Part shown: positions 17,329-26,423 of the stretch, in pieces
Layout: every line of letters begins with the position of its first letter
How positions within the stretch are numbered: position 1 is the stretch's first letter
Position numbers and translations under genes: made by a program
Notes under the pieces: generated by a model
What the model was told of the DNA's origin: nothing
The model's database searches: none
What the model saw: only the letters and a program-made list of their open reading frames with translations
Source of the DNA: Nonlabens arenilitoris
GTDB lineage: Bacteria; Bacteroidota; Bacteroidia; Flavobacteriales; Flavobacteriaceae
Assembly: GCF_002954765.1 (NCBI RefSeq)
Contig: NZ_MTPW01000001.1
Coordinates: forward strand, 2,679,501-2,743,500
Direction of reading: 5' to 3'
Length of the DNA: 64,000 nt

Positions 17329-20061
17329 CTAGAACTGTGGATCTGGCTGTTTGCGTTGATCCCACTTAATGTCACTTAATGCACCAGATTTAATACCAAT
17401 AAAGAAGAACCAGCTGTTTTGCGGTCCTATAGGAGTCCAGTTAAAACTTAATCTCCAGCTTTCTAGGTCTCGGTTAAAACGCAATGTGGTAAAGGATACA
17501 CCTTTATTTGCAAAATCATAACCTGTATTACCACCGACACTCCATCGAGGAGATAGTTCTACATCACCAGATACCATTAAGGATTGATTATTGATTTCAT
17601 TTTGTCTTTGCGCATTATTATAAGTCATAGTATATGCAAAGTTTAAATTCCATGGAATTTTAAATCGATATCTAGTCTTGTCTATATCAACGCTCTCTTT
17701 TTCTGGTTCTTGTTGATCATAGGTGGTACCATCTGCATAGTCTATGGATGCTCCAAAGAGATCATCTTCACGGCCACCATTTTGTAAATTTCTATTTTGT
17801 AAAGGATCGTCTGGTTTGTCGTCTTTTTTATCTACTTGTTTTTCAAAATCTGTATTGCTTAGTCTGAAATTAAATCGTGCACCAGCACGCGTTAACCGGA
17901 ATAAACTACCACCATTATCAATATTAAATCTATCGATGCGTTGGTTAGTATTATCTAATGCATATGGATCTAAATTTGCGTCTAGGTTTAAATCTATATT
18001 TTTAAATATGGGAATGACACCTCTTAATTGTAAAGGACTCCAGTTTAAAGAATCACCTGCGAGATTGTAGGAAGTGTTAACGTTAAAGGATTTAATGAGA
18101 GAAATCTTTTTGAGTTCTGTTTTAGTAGAATCTCTGTCTCTTACCTTTGCCTCAACTGTGTTTTGAATACCTATACCTAAACTACTGGAATATACTCGAC
18201 CTGGCGCGCTAAATAAAGTACCATCAAAACGACTATAGAATCGCTCTTCTTCAGACACGTCTAATCCTTGTTCATCTAACAGTCGATCGTAGTATTGTTC
18301 AAAACTAGGGTTTGCGCTATAGGTTACACTAGGTCTCATTACATGTCTTATAGCCTGTACTTTAGACTCTTTATTTGTGGATTTCCAGTTTCCGTATACC
18401 GTAGTTCCTATACTAGCGCCATAATTATAGGTACGATACGCGTCAAAACCGCTTACCGTATCGCGCACTGTATTAAATCCACCAGATCCATTATCTTCTA
18501 AAAACTGCCTGTAAGTTTCAAATACCCACGATTCATCATAATTAGCATTTAAACCTACAGAGAAGTAATTTGCTATTTTAAAATTAGTAGAAATGGGAAT
18601 GGTATGTCGCAAACCACTTATGGCACCATCAAACATTTTACTGGTTAAAAAATCATCATCAGTTGTAGCGATACGATTTTCTCCTCTTAAATTGTATTGT
18701 AGGTTGATGTTATGGATCAGCCCTTTTTTTGCTCCTTCCTTAGGTGCAAAAGGAAAAACTCTTGATACACTAGCTTGTAGTGTAGGCAAGGTTAAGTTAA
18801 CCACATCTGTATTGGTGTTTTGATTGTGAGAAACTGTGGTGGTAACGTTAACTTGAGGTTCACCAGGAAAAGTTTTTGAATATGAGATAGAAGAACTTAA
18901 GTTGTTGACCAGTGTGGCACTTTGATTAACTTGATTAAATGATTGTCTAAAAAATTGACTACTACCTAAATTTACACTAGCACTGAAACGGCTGTTAGGA
19001 TTACTTTTTGCATCCTGACTGTGTTGCCAGTTGATATTATAACGATTGGTTTGTTGGAAATCAGAAAAGCCTCGTTCACTTTGGATTTGATTTTCATATA
19101 AAAAACGGAAGCTACCATTAAAAGCATATCTCTTTCTATAGCTACTTTCTATTCTAGAACCCCAACTACCGTTAGTAAAATAATCACCTAAAACAGTAAG
19201 ATCTACATAATCATTGATAGCAAAATAATATCCACCATTTTGTAAAAAGTATCCTTGATTATTGTTATTACCAAAAGATGGGATAATTACACCACTCTTA
19301 CGCTCATTTGTCATCGGGAAATAAGCAAATGGTAACCCTATAGGTGTAGGGACATCAGCAATATACATATTGACCAGTCCAGTGACAATCTTTTCTCCTG
19401 GAACAAATTTTATTTTACGAGCAAGGAAGTAGTAGTCAGGATTATTTGGGTCCTTAGAAGTCGTGAAAATGGCTCTTTTCATATAGTAAACAGAGTCATT
19501 CACACGCTTTGTTACTTCGGCCTTTACATTAAACTCGCCTTGTGCCGTGACTGAATTATAAGTTAACGCCTTGCGTGTGTCCTTATTAAAGATAATAGAG
19601 TCCGGTTTTACGACATTTTGTCCTTGAGTAAATATCGGTTTTTGAACATAAACACCTGCGGTATCAATTACACCATAGGCAAATATATCTCCGGTATTCA
19701 TATTCATAATAATTTTACCAGCCTCGAGGGTAATATCACCGTATACAATTTTTGCCTCATTATAGAGCGTGATCGTATTGTTAATACGGTCTATTTCTTT
19801 ATAATCTGTTGCACTAGAGATAAGCTTGTGCTCTAGGATAGGTTTACGTTTAGTAGAATCTTTAGGTTTATTAAGTTGTAAAGAGTCTGTATCTATTTCT
19901 ATAGTTTCTGCAACGGGTAGTTGTGGTTTTTCAACCTCATTCTCAACTGGCTTTTCTGCAGGGATTGAGGTACTATTATTAGGCAGCTCTTGAGCATGAC
20001 ACATCAGGCTGGCTGTTAAAAAAACTATTGATAAAATAATATACCTCTTCAAATAATGCAA
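17329..20061 (-). CDS. LptD-like LPS transport outer-membrane protein
   Basis: A 910-residue outer-membrane protein. A signal peptide (YIILSIVFLTASLMCHA, cleaved before QE) is followed by a proline-rich linker, an OstA/LptA-like domain (about 85-170, with NEAKIVYGDITLEAGKI), and a long LptD beta-barrel (about 230-910) with many aromatic strands. LptD inserts LPS into the outer leaflet. Start codons available are TTG at 20061 and TTG at 20052; no in-frame ATG occurs before the signal peptide, which is unusual for such a large envelope gene. The -7 element TAGTTTTG lies 50 bp upstream. Confidence 0.85.
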   Translation of the reverse strand: MHYLKRYIILSIVFLTASLMCHAQELPNNSTSIPAEKPVENEVEKPQLPVAETIEIDTDSLQLNKPKDSTKRKPILEHKLISSATDYKEIDRINNTITLYNEAKIVYGDITLEAGKIIMNMNTGDIFAYGVIDTAGVYVQKPIFTQGQNVVKPDSIIFNKDTRKALTYNSVTAQGEFNVKAEVTKRVNDSVYYMKRAIFTTSKDPNNPDYYFLARKIKFVPGEKIVTGLVNMYIADVPTPIGLPFAYFPMTNERKSGVIIPSFGNNNNQGYFLQNGGYYFAINDYVDLTVLGDYFTNGSWGSRIESSYRKRYAFNGSFRFLYENQIQSERGFSDFQQTNRYNINWQHSQDAKSNPNSRFSASVNLGSSQFFRQSFNQVNQSATLVNNLSSSISYSKTFPGEPQVNVTTTVSHNQNTNTDVVNLTLPTLQASVSRVFPFAPKEGAKKGLIHNINLQYNLRGENRIATTDDDFLTSKMFDGAISGLRHTIPISTNFKIANYFSVGLNANYDESWVFETYRQFLEDNGSGGFNTVRDTVSGFDAYRTYNYGASIGTTVYGNWKSTNKESKVQAIRHVMRPSVTYSANPSFEQYYDRLLDEQGLDVSEEERFYSRFDGTLFSAPGRVYSSSLGIGIQNTVEAKVRDRDSTKTELKKISLIKSFNVNTSYNLAGDSLNWSPLQLRGVIPIFKNIDLNLDANLDPYALDNTNQRIDRFNIDNGGSLFRLTRAGARFNFRLSNTDFEKQVDKKDDKPDDPLQNRNLQNGGREDDLFGASIDYADGTTYDQQEPEKESVDIDKTRYRFKIPWNLNFAYTMTYNNAQRQNEINNQSLMVSGDVELSPRWSVGGNTGYDFANKGVSFTTLRFNRDLESWRLSFNWTPIGPQNSWFFFIGIKSGALSDIKWDQRKQPDPQF

Positions 20062-20111
20062 TCTTCAGTAAACTATATTCGTTAATAGAAATGGTCTGGT
20101 TTTTGAAACCC

Positions 20112-20119
20112 CAAAACTA
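20112..20119 (-). promoter_or_regulatory. Candidate -7 element TAGTTTTG for lptD
   Basis: Exact TAnnTTTG match about 50 bp upstream of the TTG start, in the divergent lptD/amidase region. Confidence 0.4.
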
Positions 20120-20150
20120 CGTATAATTTTTATGCGTTTTATTGTAATTA

Positions 20151-20166
20151 CGCTTTCGCGAAAGCG
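20151..20166. repeat. 16-bp palindrome, copy 5 (intergenic)
   Basis: Perfect 16-mer, 18 bp with flanking A/T, between the divergent lptD and amidase genes and 26 bp upstream of the amidase ATG. Confidence 0.95.
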
Positions 20167-20192
20167 TATTTATCAAAAGCACCTTAACACCT

Positions 20193-21308
20193 ATGAACAC
20201 TATAATGAAAACGTATATACTTTTAATTATTGCATTACTTACTTTTCCTGTTGCAATTCAGGCTAGTACGCCTGTAGATTCTACTATTATAAATAGTAAA
20301 AAGTTTACGATAGTATTAGATGCAGGACATGGTGGATCTGATCCTGGTAAAAAAGTGGGAAGCGTAAATGAGAAGGATATTGCTCTTAAGGTGGTTAAAA
20401 AGATAGGAGTTTTACTATCAAAAAACCCTGAGGTAAAAGTAGTTTACACGCGTACGACAGATAAATTTCTTGAATTACATGAACGCGCCTCTATTGCTAA
20501 TAAAGCAAAAGCAGATCTTTTTGTCTCTGTGCATTGTAATGCTGCAGCAAATAAAAGTGCCAAAGGAAATGAAACATGGGTTCTAGGACTGCATCGCAGT
20601 GATGATAATCTTGAAGTAGTTCAAAGAGAAAACGCTGTCATATTATTAGAAGATAATTATCAAGAGAAATATGCAGGTTTTGACCCTAATGATCCTTCTT
20701 CTTTTGCTGCAAGTCTATTGACTCAAGAAGATTTCTTAGATAATAGTATAGAAATGGCAGCAAATGTTCAAAGCAAATTTGAAGAAGCCTTGAAAAGGAA
20801 AAATCGTGGGGTAAAGCAAGCCGGATTTGCAGTTCTGCGATTATCTTATATGCCTAGTGTGTTGATTGAGACAGGATTTATTACTAATAGCGAAGAGCGT
20901 GATTTTTTAAATAGTAATGCAGGTCAAGATAAAGTGGCGCAATCCATTTTTAAGGCTATTCTTAATTATCAAAAAAATAGAGATATAAATAATTTTGAGG
21001 TTGAGCCCGTTAATATAGAAGAAAACATCAATTCTCAAACAATTGAGGCTAGTGGTGATGATCTAGCTACAACATCTATTTACATGGTCCAAATCGCTGC
21101 TAGTTCTAATCAAGTTGCGGCCAAATCTTATAATTTTAAAAAACTTCCTGAAATTTCTAGAGAGAAATCTGGCGGTATTTATCGATATTACACAGGTAAG
21201 CTATCAACACTAGAGGATGCAATGGAACTCAAAAAAAGAGCGTTAAAGGCTGGATATGAAGGTGCTTTTATCGTTGTTGTAGAGAATGGTGTGACTAGAC
21301 GTTTATAA
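20193..21308 (+). CDS. N-acetylmuramoyl-L-alanine amidase with C-terminal SPOR-like domain
   Basis: A zinc amidase that cleaves the amide between MurNAc and L-Ala in peptidoglycan. The signal peptide spans residues about 1-25 (LIIALLTFPVAIQA). The Amidase_3 domain covers about 38-270, with the zinc motif VLDAGHGGSDPG, SVHCNAA, and the catalytic glutamate in LIETGFITN. The C-terminal 75 residues (YMVQIAASSNQVAA, GYEGAFIVVV) resemble a SPOR domain that targets septal peptidoglycan. Two ATGs (20193, 20205) both precede the signal peptide. Next downstream is mlaD. Confidence 0.93.
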   Translation: MNTIMKTYILLIIALLTFPVAIQASTPVDSTIINSKKFTIVLDAGHGGSDPGKKVGSVNEKDIALKVVKKIGVLLSKNPEVKVVYTRTTDKFLELHERASIANKAKADLFVSVHCNAAANKSAKGNETWVLGLHRSDDNLEVVQRENAVILLEDNYQEKYAGFDPNDPSSFAASLLTQEDFLDNSIEMAANVQSKFEEALKRKNRGVKQAGFAVLRLSYMPSVLIETGFITNSEERDFLNSNAGQDKVAQSIFKAILNYQKNRDINNFEVEPVNIEENINSQTIEASGDDLATTSIYMVQIAASSNQVAAKSYNFKKLPEISREKSGGIYRYYTGKLSTLEDAMELKKRALKAGYEGAFIVVVENGVTRRL

Positions 21309-21357
21309 TGTATTGCTAAATATGTTGAGAATAGGCTACAAAATAGGTAGCTTTATT

Positions 21358-21365
21358 TAAATTTG
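21358..21365 (+). promoter_or_regulatory. Candidate -7 element TAAATTTG for the mlaD-like gene
   Basis: Exact TAnnTTTG match 17 bp upstream of the GTG start of the MlaD-like gene. The -33 box is not evident. Confidence 0.4.
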
Positions 21366-21382
21366 TCAAAAACACCGTATCT

Positions 21383-22336
21383 GTGAAATTATCCAAAGAA
21401 GTTAAAGTAGGTATTCTTACCGTTGTGGCGATTGCGCTGTTTATTTTTGGTTACTCCTATTTAAAGGGTAGTAATCTTTTAGAGGATAATAGAGTCTATT
21501 ATGCTGTCTATGATAATGTGGAAGGACTTACTAAATCTGCACCGGTTACTATAAATGGTCTAAGAGTAGGTAATATCGATGATATTAAATTTTTAGATGA
21601 TAGTGGAAGATTAATTGTCAAATTTCACGTTAATGGTGATTTCTCCTTTTCTTCAGAAAGCACAGCAAGTGTTTACAGCACCAGTCTTATAGGTGGTAAG
21701 GCGCTAGCTATTGTACCTAATTTTGAATCTACTGCAGTTGCTGCAAAATCTGGTGATACCTTACAGTCTAAGTTAGATAAAGGATTACAAGGTGAGGTAA
21801 TGGATCAATTCATTCCTTTAAAAGATAAGATTGAACATATGGTAGTGAGCGCAGATAGTGTGCTAGTTGCGGTTAATAAAACCCTTAATCCAGATGCTCG
21901 TGCTGCTATTACTTCATCGCTAGAAGAATTAAATAAAACCCTTGTAGAATTTAAGGCTTTATCTCGCAATGCAAATACACTGTTAGCAGATAATAAAGAA
22001 AGTCTAGGAAGAACCATTAAGAACTTAGATGTTACAACAGAAAATTTTGCTAAGATATCAGACACTCTTGCACAAGTAGAAATAGCCGGTACGGTAAAAC
22101 AACTTGAGGAAACAATAGGAAAGTTTAATAACGTACTAGATAAGGTAAGTAATGGAGAAGGTTCGTTAGGGAAGTTAATGACTGACGACAAACTCTACAC
22201 AAATCTAGAAAGAGCTACAGAACAAGCTGCAGATTTATTACAGGATATGAAGCTTAATCCTAAACGTTATGTCCATTTTTCTGTATTTGGAAAAAGACCA
22301 GGACCATACGAAGAACCAGAAGACCCAACTAAATAA
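21383..22336 (+). CDS. MlaD/MCE-domain protein
   Basis: A 317-residue MCE-family protein. One N-terminal transmembrane helix (KVGILTVVAIALFIFGYSYL) is followed by the MCE domain (about 38-115, with YDNVEGLTKSAPVTINGLRVGNI) and a helical C-terminal region (about 140-290). MlaD-type subunits form hexameric rings that carry phospholipids across the periplasm with an MlaE permease and MlaF ATPase. Neither partner is adjacent, so they would have to be encoded elsewhere. The start is GTG. It probably begins or joins the plus-strand operon that continues with the Fe-S genes. Confidence 0.88.
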   Translation: MKLSKEVKVGILTVVAIALFIFGYSYLKGSNLLEDNRVYYAVYDNVEGLTKSAPVTINGLRVGNIDDIKFLDDSGRLIVKFHVNGDFSFSSESTASVYSTSLIGGKALAIVPNFESTAVAAKSGDTLQSKLDKGLQGEVMDQFIPLKDKIEHMVVSADSVLVAVNKTLNPDARAAITSSLEELNKTLVEFKALSRNANTLLADNKESLGRTIKNLDVTTENFAKISDTLAQVEIAGTVKQLEETIGKFNNVLDKVSNGEGSLGKLMTDDKLYTNLERATEQAADLLQDMKLNPKRYVHFSVFGKRPGPYEEPEDPTK

Positions 22337-22345
22337 TTTTTATAC

Positions 22346-23689
22346 ATGGAATACATTCCACAAATCATTTTTGCCCTTTTACTAATTGCCGGTGTAGGTT
22401 ACTTTACTAGTAACATCCGCAAGATGATACGTAATATTAAGCTAGGTAGAGAAGTTGATCGCTCAGATAATAAAAAAGAACGATGGGCGCAAATGGCTCG
22501 TATTGCTTTAGGACAATCTAAGATGGTACGCAGGCCTATTGCTGGTTTCTTACATGTTGTTGTATATGTAGGATTTGTTATTATCAATATAGAAGTTCTA
22601 GAAATCATTATGGACGGGCTCTTTGGTACGCACCGTATTTTTGCACCATATTTAGGTGGTGTTTATGACGTCTTGATAGGAACTTTTGAAATATTAGCCT
22701 TACTTGTTCTAGTTACCGTTGTTGTATTTTGGATTAGAAGAAATGCAATGAACATCAAACGATTCACTATGGGTGAGTTAAAAGGATGGCCTAAAAATGA
22801 TGCCAATTACATTTTATATTTTGAAGTTGTATTAATGAGTTTGTTTTTAATAATGAACGCCACAGACTTTATTCTTCAAACTAGAGGTGTGGAAGGCTAT
22901 GCACATGCTGGCGAGATATTTGGATCATTCCCTGTTTCTCAATATGTAGCTATTCTATTTGAAAACATGGCAGATGGTACGCTTATTATCATAGAAAGAG
23001 CAGCATGGTGGTTGCACATCGTTGGAATATTAATATTCTTGAACTACTTATATTGGTCTAAGCATTTACACATCATGCTAGCGTTCCCTAATGTTTATTT
23101 TGCTAAGTTGACACCTAAAGGTCAGTTTACAAATATGGAAGCCGTTACAGCTGAGGTTAAACTGATGATGGACCCAGATGCAGATCCATTTGCAGCACCA
23201 GATCCAGCGTCTATGGAAGAAGAGCCAGCTTCATTAGGAGCTAGTGATATATTCGATCTTGACCAAGTACAATTATTAAATGCCTATACCTGTACAGAAT
23301 GTGGTCGTTGTACCTCAGAATGTCCAGCAAATATTACCGGTAAAAAATTGAGTCCACGTGCTATAATGATGAAGACACGCGATAGACTGGAAGAGGTAGG
23401 AGCCTTAATTAATAAAGAAGGTGAATGGAAAGATGATGGGAAAAAGTTATTAAATGACCATATCACTACTGAAGAACTATGGGCATGTACAACCTGTAAT
23501 GCTTGTGTTGAAGCTTGTCCTATAGGTATCGATCCATTAAGTATTATTATGGATATGAGAAGATATTTAGTGCTAGAAAATAGTGCAGCGCCTACAGATT
23601 TAAATAACGCTTTAACTAACATAGAAAATAACGGTGCACCATGGCCTTATAACCAGATGGATCGATTGAATTGGGCAGACGAGTTGTAA
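22346..23689 (+). CDS. Membrane-bound Fe-S protein, HdrE/NarI-like N-terminus
   Basis: A 447-residue protein with five predicted membrane helices in residues 1-245 containing several histidines (FLHVVVYV, WWLHIVGI, KHLHIMLAF) able to ligate b-type heme. A soluble domain carries two 4Fe-4S motifs (C316, 319, 322, 326 and C381, 384, 387, 391). Together with the CCG-domain protein at 24177 it looks like a split heterodisulfide-reductase (HdrDE)-type electron transfer module. The electron donor and acceptor are not known. The short gene between the two has a HAD fold. Confidence 0.8.
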   Translation: MEYIPQIIFALLLIAGVGYFTSNIRKMIRNIKLGREVDRSDNKKERWAQMARIALGQSKMVRRPIAGFLHVVVYVGFVIINIEVLEIIMDGLFGTHRIFAPYLGGVYDVLIGTFEILALLVLVTVVVFWIRRNAMNIKRFTMGELKGWPKNDANYILYFEVVLMSLFLIMNATDFILQTRGVEGYAHAGEIFGSFPVSQYVAILFENMADGTLIIIERAAWWLHIVGILIFLNYLYWSKHLHIMLAFPNVYFAKLTPKGQFTNMEAVTAEVKLMMDPDADPFAAPDPASMEEEPASLGASDIFDLDQVQLLNAYTCTECGRCTSECPANITGKKLSPRAIMMKTRDRLEEVGALINKEGEWKDDGKKLLNDHITTEELWACTTCNACVEACPIGIDPLSIIMDMRRYLVLENSAAPTDLNNALTNIENNGAPWPYNQMDRLNWADEL

Positions 23690-23690
23690 T

Positions 23691-24119
23691 ATGAAAGAAA
23701 AAAACGAATACCTAGAAGCAAAAAACGATGACGGTTCTTTAGCTAGTCCTATTTTACCTGAAGGCATTAAGAACTACTTGATCGACATAGATGGTACGAT
23801 TACAGAAGATGTGCCTAATGAAGAGCCAGAACGTATGGCGACCTGTGAGCCTTTTCCAGATGCATTAAAAACGCTTAATGAGTGGTTTGATGATGGACAT
23901 GTTATTTGTTTTTTCACTTCCAGAACTGAGGAACATAGAGAGGTTACTGAAGTATGGTTAAAAAAACATGGATTTAAATATCATAGCCTTTTAATGGGTA
24001 AACCTAGAGGCGGTAACTACCACTGGATTGATAATCATATGGTACGTGCCACTAGATATAAAGGTAAATTTACCCATCTAGTAGAGGAAGAAGTAACAAT
24101 AGAAGTATTTAAGAAATAG
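23691..24119 (+). CDS. HAD-like phosphatase-type protein
   Basis: A 142-residue protein beginning 1 bp after the Fe-S gene stop. The HAD motif I is LIDIDGTITED (nucleophile aspartates near residues 32-34), motif II is FFTSRTEEH, and MGKPRGG carries the conserved lysine before an acidic IDNH segment (motif IV). It lacks a cap domain. Related flavobacterial proteins are sometimes named phosphoheptose isomerase, which the sequence does not support. Its position inside an Fe-S operon is curious, and the substrate is unknown. Confidence 0.8.
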   Translation: MKEKNEYLEAKNDDGSLASPILPEGIKNYLIDIDGTITEDVPNEEPERMATCEPFPDALKTLNEWFDDGHVICFFTSRTEEHREVTEVWLKKHGFKYHSLLMGKPRGGNYHWIDNHMVRATRYKGKFTHLVEEEVTIEVFKK

Positions 24120-24133
24120 TATGATGTCTATTT

Positions 24134-24149
24134 CGCTTTCGCCAAAGCG
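24134..24149. repeat. Degenerate palindrome, copy 6 (one mismatch)
   Basis: CGCTTTCGCCAAAGCG. The G at the right of the centre is replaced by C, breaking dyad symmetry at one position. Intergenic, between the HAD and CCG genes. Confidence 0.85.
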
Positions 24150-24176
24150 TAACATAAACATCTCAACATAACAATT

Positions 24177-24968
24177 ATGAGTGAATTGATAAAAGTACCT
24201 ACCGCAGCAGAGTTTATTGCCCAAGGAAAAACACCAGAGGTTTTATTCTGGGTAGGTTGTAGTGGAAGTTTTGATGACCGTTCTAAAAAAATTACTAAAG
24301 CATTTGTAAAGCTATTAAATAAGGCAGGCGTAGAGTTTGCTGTTTTAGGAGCCGAAGAAAGTTGTACCGGTGATCCAGCAAAAAGAGCAGGAAATGAATT
24401 CTTGTTTCAAATGCAAGCTATGATGAATATAGAGGTTCTTAATGGTTATGAAATCAAAAAGATTGTGACAGCATGTCCTCACTGTTTCAATACACTTAAA
24501 AATGAATACCCTGAATTAGGTGGTAACTATGAAGTGATTCATCACACTTCATTCCTAAAAGATTTAATTGCAAATGGTAAATTGACCATTTCTGGAGGTA
24601 AATTCAAAGGAAAGAAAATCACTTATCACGATCCATGTTATCTAGGACGTGCTAATGAGATTTATGAAGCACCTAGAGATTTAATTGAAAAATTAGACGC
24701 TGCACTGGTAGAAATGAAACGTAGTAAACGTAATGGATTGTGCTGTGGAGCTGGTGGAGCACAAATGTTTAAAGAACCTGAACCAGGTAATAAAGACATT
24801 AATATTGAACGTACTGATGAAGCACTGGATACTGGAGCAGAAATTATAGCAGCGGCTTGTCCGTTTTGCAATACTATGATGAGTGATGGTATCAAGGCGG
24901 CTGAGAAAGAAGGTAAAGTAGAAGTGCTAGACATCGCAGAGATGATTGCCAGTGCAGAAGATTTATAG
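24177..24968 (+). CDS. CCG-domain (HdrB/HdrD-like) Fe-S protein
   Basis: A 263-residue protein with the cysteine-rich CCG motifs of heterodisulfide reductase: FWVGCSGSFDD (near 25), TACPHCFNTLKNEYPELGG (near 98), YHDPCYLG (near 152), NGLCCGAGGAQMF (near 185) and AACPFCNTMM (near 220). These ligate an unusual Fe-S centre in HdrB. It is the likely catalytic partner of the membrane Fe-S protein at 22346-23689. No signal peptide is present, so it faces the cytoplasm. Confidence 0.85.
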   Translation: MSELIKVPTAAEFIAQGKTPEVLFWVGCSGSFDDRSKKITKAFVKLLNKAGVEFAVLGAEESCTGDPAKRAGNEFLFQMQAMMNIEVLNGYEIKKIVTACPHCFNTLKNEYPELGGNYEVIHHTSFLKDLIANGKLTISGGKFKGKKITYHDPCYLGRANEIYEAPRDLIEKLDAALVEMKRSKRNGLCCGAGGAQMFKEPEPGNKDINIERTDEALDTGAEIIAAACPFCNTMMSDGIKAAEKEGKVEVLDIAEMIASAEDL

Positions 24969-24971
24969 ACC

Positions 24972-25178
24972 ATGAATTCTGAACCAGAAAAAATTCCATG
25001 GAAAAACCGTATCATTCTAGGGTTGTTTTCAGGATTAGTTTATGCGGGAATAATGGCAGCCTTTGATTATGCCAGCGATTTACCTTTTCATGAGGTAAAG
25101 TTTGTTTTTAGTACTCTGATATTTGGGACATTTATGGCCATAGCAACGCGCTGGATGGTGAAAAAAAAGAAAAAGTAA
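24972..25178 (+). CDS. Small two-helix membrane protein
   Basis: A 68-residue protein of unknown function, starting 3 bp after the CCG gene stop. Two hydrophobic stretches (ILGLFSGLVYAGIMAAF and FSTLIFGTFMAIATRW) are separated by a short charged segment, and the C-terminus is basic (VKKKKK). The spacing suggests it belongs to the Fe-S operon, as small membrane proteins often do, but nothing assigns a function. Confidence 0.7.
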   Translation: MNSEPEKIPWKNRIILGLFSGLVYAGIMAAFDYASDLPFHEVKFVFSTLIFGTFMAIATRWMVKKKKK

Positions 25179-25185
25179 AATCTAA

Positions 25186-25812
25186 ATGAAATATAAAATT
25201 ACGCTCATATTATTATTGATAACTATATTTTCTAATGCACAAAAATTAGAAGAGGAAGTACTTGATAAATTATCAAACAGTATTTGTACGCATCTTAAAG
25301 AAAAGGGCGATATTGAAAATTTAACAAGCGTTGAAGCATTAAAGGTCTTTACAGAGAGTATGTTTAAAGCATATGCAACTGATCCAGAATATTACAAAAA
25401 AAATGGATTAGACTTTGCCGCAGGTGATGAAGTACTAGAAGCATATGGTGAACAATTAGGAATGCACATGGTGGTTAATTGCCCTTCATCCATATCATTA
25501 TTTTTATCAATGGCCGGTGATGAAGATTTTGAAGAAATGGGATATACTACTGTTAATGAGCCTATGTCTTATACGGTAACTGGTAAAGTGGTAGATTTTT
25601 CTCAAGAACAATTTTATACATTGAGTATAAAAGATGGGAATGGTAGAGTGCGTAAGTTTCTATGGTTAGAATATGTAGAAAATGACATTTTATTAGAGAC
25701 AGCAATGAAAAAGAAAAATAAGTACACTTTTACTTATGTAGAGAAAAATATGTATGATCCTAGAATACAGGAGTATCGTAACATGTTAGTGCTTACTAAA
25801 ATTGAAGAATAA
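25186..25812 (+). CDS. Secreted protein of unknown function
   Basis: A 208-residue protein with a signal peptide (ITLILLLITIFSNA, cleaved before QK) and no recognised domain. The mature part is acidic and mixed alpha/beta, with two cysteines (NSICTH and VVNCPSS) that could form a disulfide. It lies 7 bp after the small membrane protein and 2 bp before the 160-residue protein, so it is probably cotranscribed. No clear homology was recognised. Confidence 0.7.
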   Translation: MKYKITLILLLITIFSNAQKLEEEVLDKLSNSICTHLKEKGDIENLTSVEALKVFTESMFKAYATDPEYYKKNGLDFAAGDEVLEAYGEQLGMHMVVNCPSSISLFLSMAGDEDFEEMGYTTVNEPMSYTVTGKVVDFSQEQFYTLSIKDGNGRVRKFLWLEYVENDILLETAMKKKNKYTFTYVEKNMYDPRIQEYRNMLVLTKIEE

Positions 25813-25814
25813 CC

Positions 25815-26297
25815 ATGCACGCAAATTTTAAAGATTTACCAGATGATGCAAGAGTCTGGATTTATCAAGCAAATAGACCATTTACTACTGATGAGCTTAA
25901 TGAGTTGAAGCCTCAAATGGATAACTTTTTACAGCAATGGACAGCCCATGGTAAAGATTTAAAAGCTGGTGTAGAGTATCCTTATAACCGATTTATTGTT
26001 ATAGGTTTAGATCAAACGGTTGCAGGTGCTACGGGCTGTTCTATAGATGCGAGTGTACGATTTATACAATCCATAGAAAAGGCTTTTAAGATTGATCTAA
26101 TGGATAAAATGAATGTGACCTTTAAAAACGGTCAATATGTAGCACACAAAGAATTAAGCGATTTTAAAAAAATGGCCAAAGCCAAGTCAGTCTCTCCTAA
26201 CACTATCGTTTTTAACAACCTCGTTACAAATGTAGGAGAGTATCGCGAGCACTGGGAAGTTCCTGCATCTGAGAGCTGGCATTCTCGTTTTTTCTAG
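25815..26297 (+). CDS. Conserved Bacteroidota protein of unknown function
   Basis: A 160-residue cytoplasmic protein recognisable by conserved segments RVWIYQANRPFT (near 13), AGATGCSIDASVRFIQS (near 73), and the C-terminal PASESWHSRFF. Homologs are sometimes labelled ABC transporter ATPase, but no Walker A, signature or Walker B motif is present, so that name is unsupported. The conserved CSID and ESWH motifs could be functional residues. Confidence 0.8.
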   Translation: MHANFKDLPDDARVWIYQANRPFTTDELNELKPQMDNFLQQWTAHGKDLKAGVEYPYNRFIVIGLDQTVAGATGCSIDASVRFIQSIEKAFKIDLMDKMNVTFKNGQYVAHKELSDFKKMAKAKSVSPNTIVFNNLVTNVGEYREHWEVPASESWHSRFF

Positions 26298-26423
26298 TTG
26301 ATAAACTAGTTTAAAAGTTCATAGTTATTTTCTCTTTGTTAACTCAAGATGAAACATGAAGTTTCTATCTTGTTGCTTTAGGAATGGTTCTTGAAACCCT
26401 TTCCTCAAATGCTATTGTATATT

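Noticed and set aside
16895..17365. Longer RidA with 25 extra N-terminal residues
   Set aside because: The extension overlaps the lptD end, has no family similarity, and the ATG at 17290 gives the standard RidA length.
20151..20166. The palindrome as a transcription terminator
   Set aside because: No copy has a T-run placed directly after the dyad, many copies lie inside genes, and the 8-bp arms have no loop-forming spacer.
25815..26297. ABC transporter ATPase
   Set aside because: No Walker A, signature or Walker B motif; the name used for homologs is not supported.
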